Assembly: GCF_005063415.1 (NCBI RefSeq)
Contig: NZ_SUEG01000045.1
Location: 1-37,920, forward strand
Reading direction: 5' to 3'
Origin: Mesorhizobium sp.
GTDB lineage: Bacteria > Pseudomonadota > Alphaproteobacteria > Rhizobiales > Rhizobiaceae
DNA: 37,920 nucleotides
This document shows positions 37,826 through 37,920 of this stretch, one piece after another (the first letter of the stretch is position 1; the number at the start of each line of letters is the position of its first letter). Below the pieces are notes generated by a model. It did not search any database. It had not been told where the DNA came from and was given only the letters and a program-made list of their open reading frames with translations. Made by a program: the position numbers and the translations under genes.

Positions 37826-37920
37826 TCAGGCCGGCAGCGGAACCTTGATTTCGACGTTCAAGCCGTCTTCGCGAAAATCGCGCCTGATTGTGCCACGCAA
37901 TTCGCGTGTGACATTGAGAT
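37826..37920 (-). CDS. C-terminus of a probable HWE-type histidine kinase (runs off the window)
   Basis: On the minus strand the last 31 codons read LNVTRELRGTIRRDF, then REDGLNVEIKVPLPA-stop. This resembles the end of the ATPase domain of HWE kinases (compare the C-terminus of the GAF-PAS kinase here, FRPDGVVAEISIPL). The identification rests only on this short match and the surrounding stress locus. If correct, it would be the third such kinase in 8 kb. Confidence 0.5.
   Translation of the reverse strand, partial: LNVTRELRGTIRRDFREDGLNVEIKVPLPA

Noticed and set aside
1..37920. CRISPR array, phage module or secretion system
   Set aside because: No regularly spaced repeats and no cas, phage structural or secretion genes were seen on either strand.

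Overview
The window is a high-GC alphaproteobacterial chromosome segment, most probably Mesorhizobium or a close Rhizobiales relative. Evidence for this is a DUF768-type protein (a family mostly known from Mesorhizobium), the divergent phyR / nepR-ecfG general stress response (GSR) locus with HWE-family histidine kinases, DUF1330, DUF2267 and DUF1328 proteins, and palindromic intergenic repeats of rhizobial style. No integrase, transposase, CRISPR array or rRNA was recognised.

Layout. 0-5.4 kb: start of a CobW-like GTPase, D-Ala-D-Ala carboxypeptidase, M20 amidohydrolase, a 47-aa glycine-zipper protein, a DUF768 protein, a secreted protein, and DUF1330 divergent from an HxlR regulator across two large hairpins. 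5.4-14.4 kb looks accessory. It holds tRNA-Arg(CCT), a frameshifted polyamine-type ABC ATPase remnant, a cupin_8 (JmjC-like) protein and a three-gene TRAP transporter whose small permease carries an extra N-terminal TM2-like domain. The TRAP block lies between a decayed copy and a nearly intact copy of an unknown gene, which is followed by an FAD oxidoreductase with a C-terminal Rieske domain. 14.4-19 kb: stress-type genes (PEBP, DUF2267, Hsp20, CBS, phosphoribosyltransferase, alpha/beta hydrolase, DUF6496). 19-21.6 kb: a decaying polyamine/amine catabolic operon (TetR/BetI-like regulator, substrate-binding protein reduced by an internal deletion, FAD amine oxidase, 3' stump of a class III aminotransferase). 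21.6-27.3 kb: two small ORFs, a 208-bp palindromic element, M19 dipeptidase, an MhqO/MhqD-like operon with a GNAT, and a sulfatase/phosphonate monoester hydrolase.

27.3-37.9 kb is a GSR island. It contains a three-repeat PRC-barrel protein, a diacylglycerol-kinase-like lipid kinase, a small membrane protein, an HWE kinase with GAF and PAS domains, DUF883 plus a YqjE-like membrane protein, a single-domain response regulator, ecfG-nepR, phyR, DUF1328, a second HWE kinase, small envelope proteins, and the 3' end of what looks like a third kinase. By eye I found ten exact GGAAC-N16-CGTT sequences (the EcfG promoter consensus) in front of genes. Nine lie in this island and one is upstream of the CBS gene. 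This suggests that EcfG drives the envelope and lipid stress genes, its own regulators and one sensor kinase.

No single cassette is clearly a new defence or biosynthetic system. The observations most worth following are the EcfG-box density, the TM2-DctQ fusion, the duplicated unknown gene around the TRAP operon, the mini substrate-binding protein, and the twin hairpins that can pair with each other.
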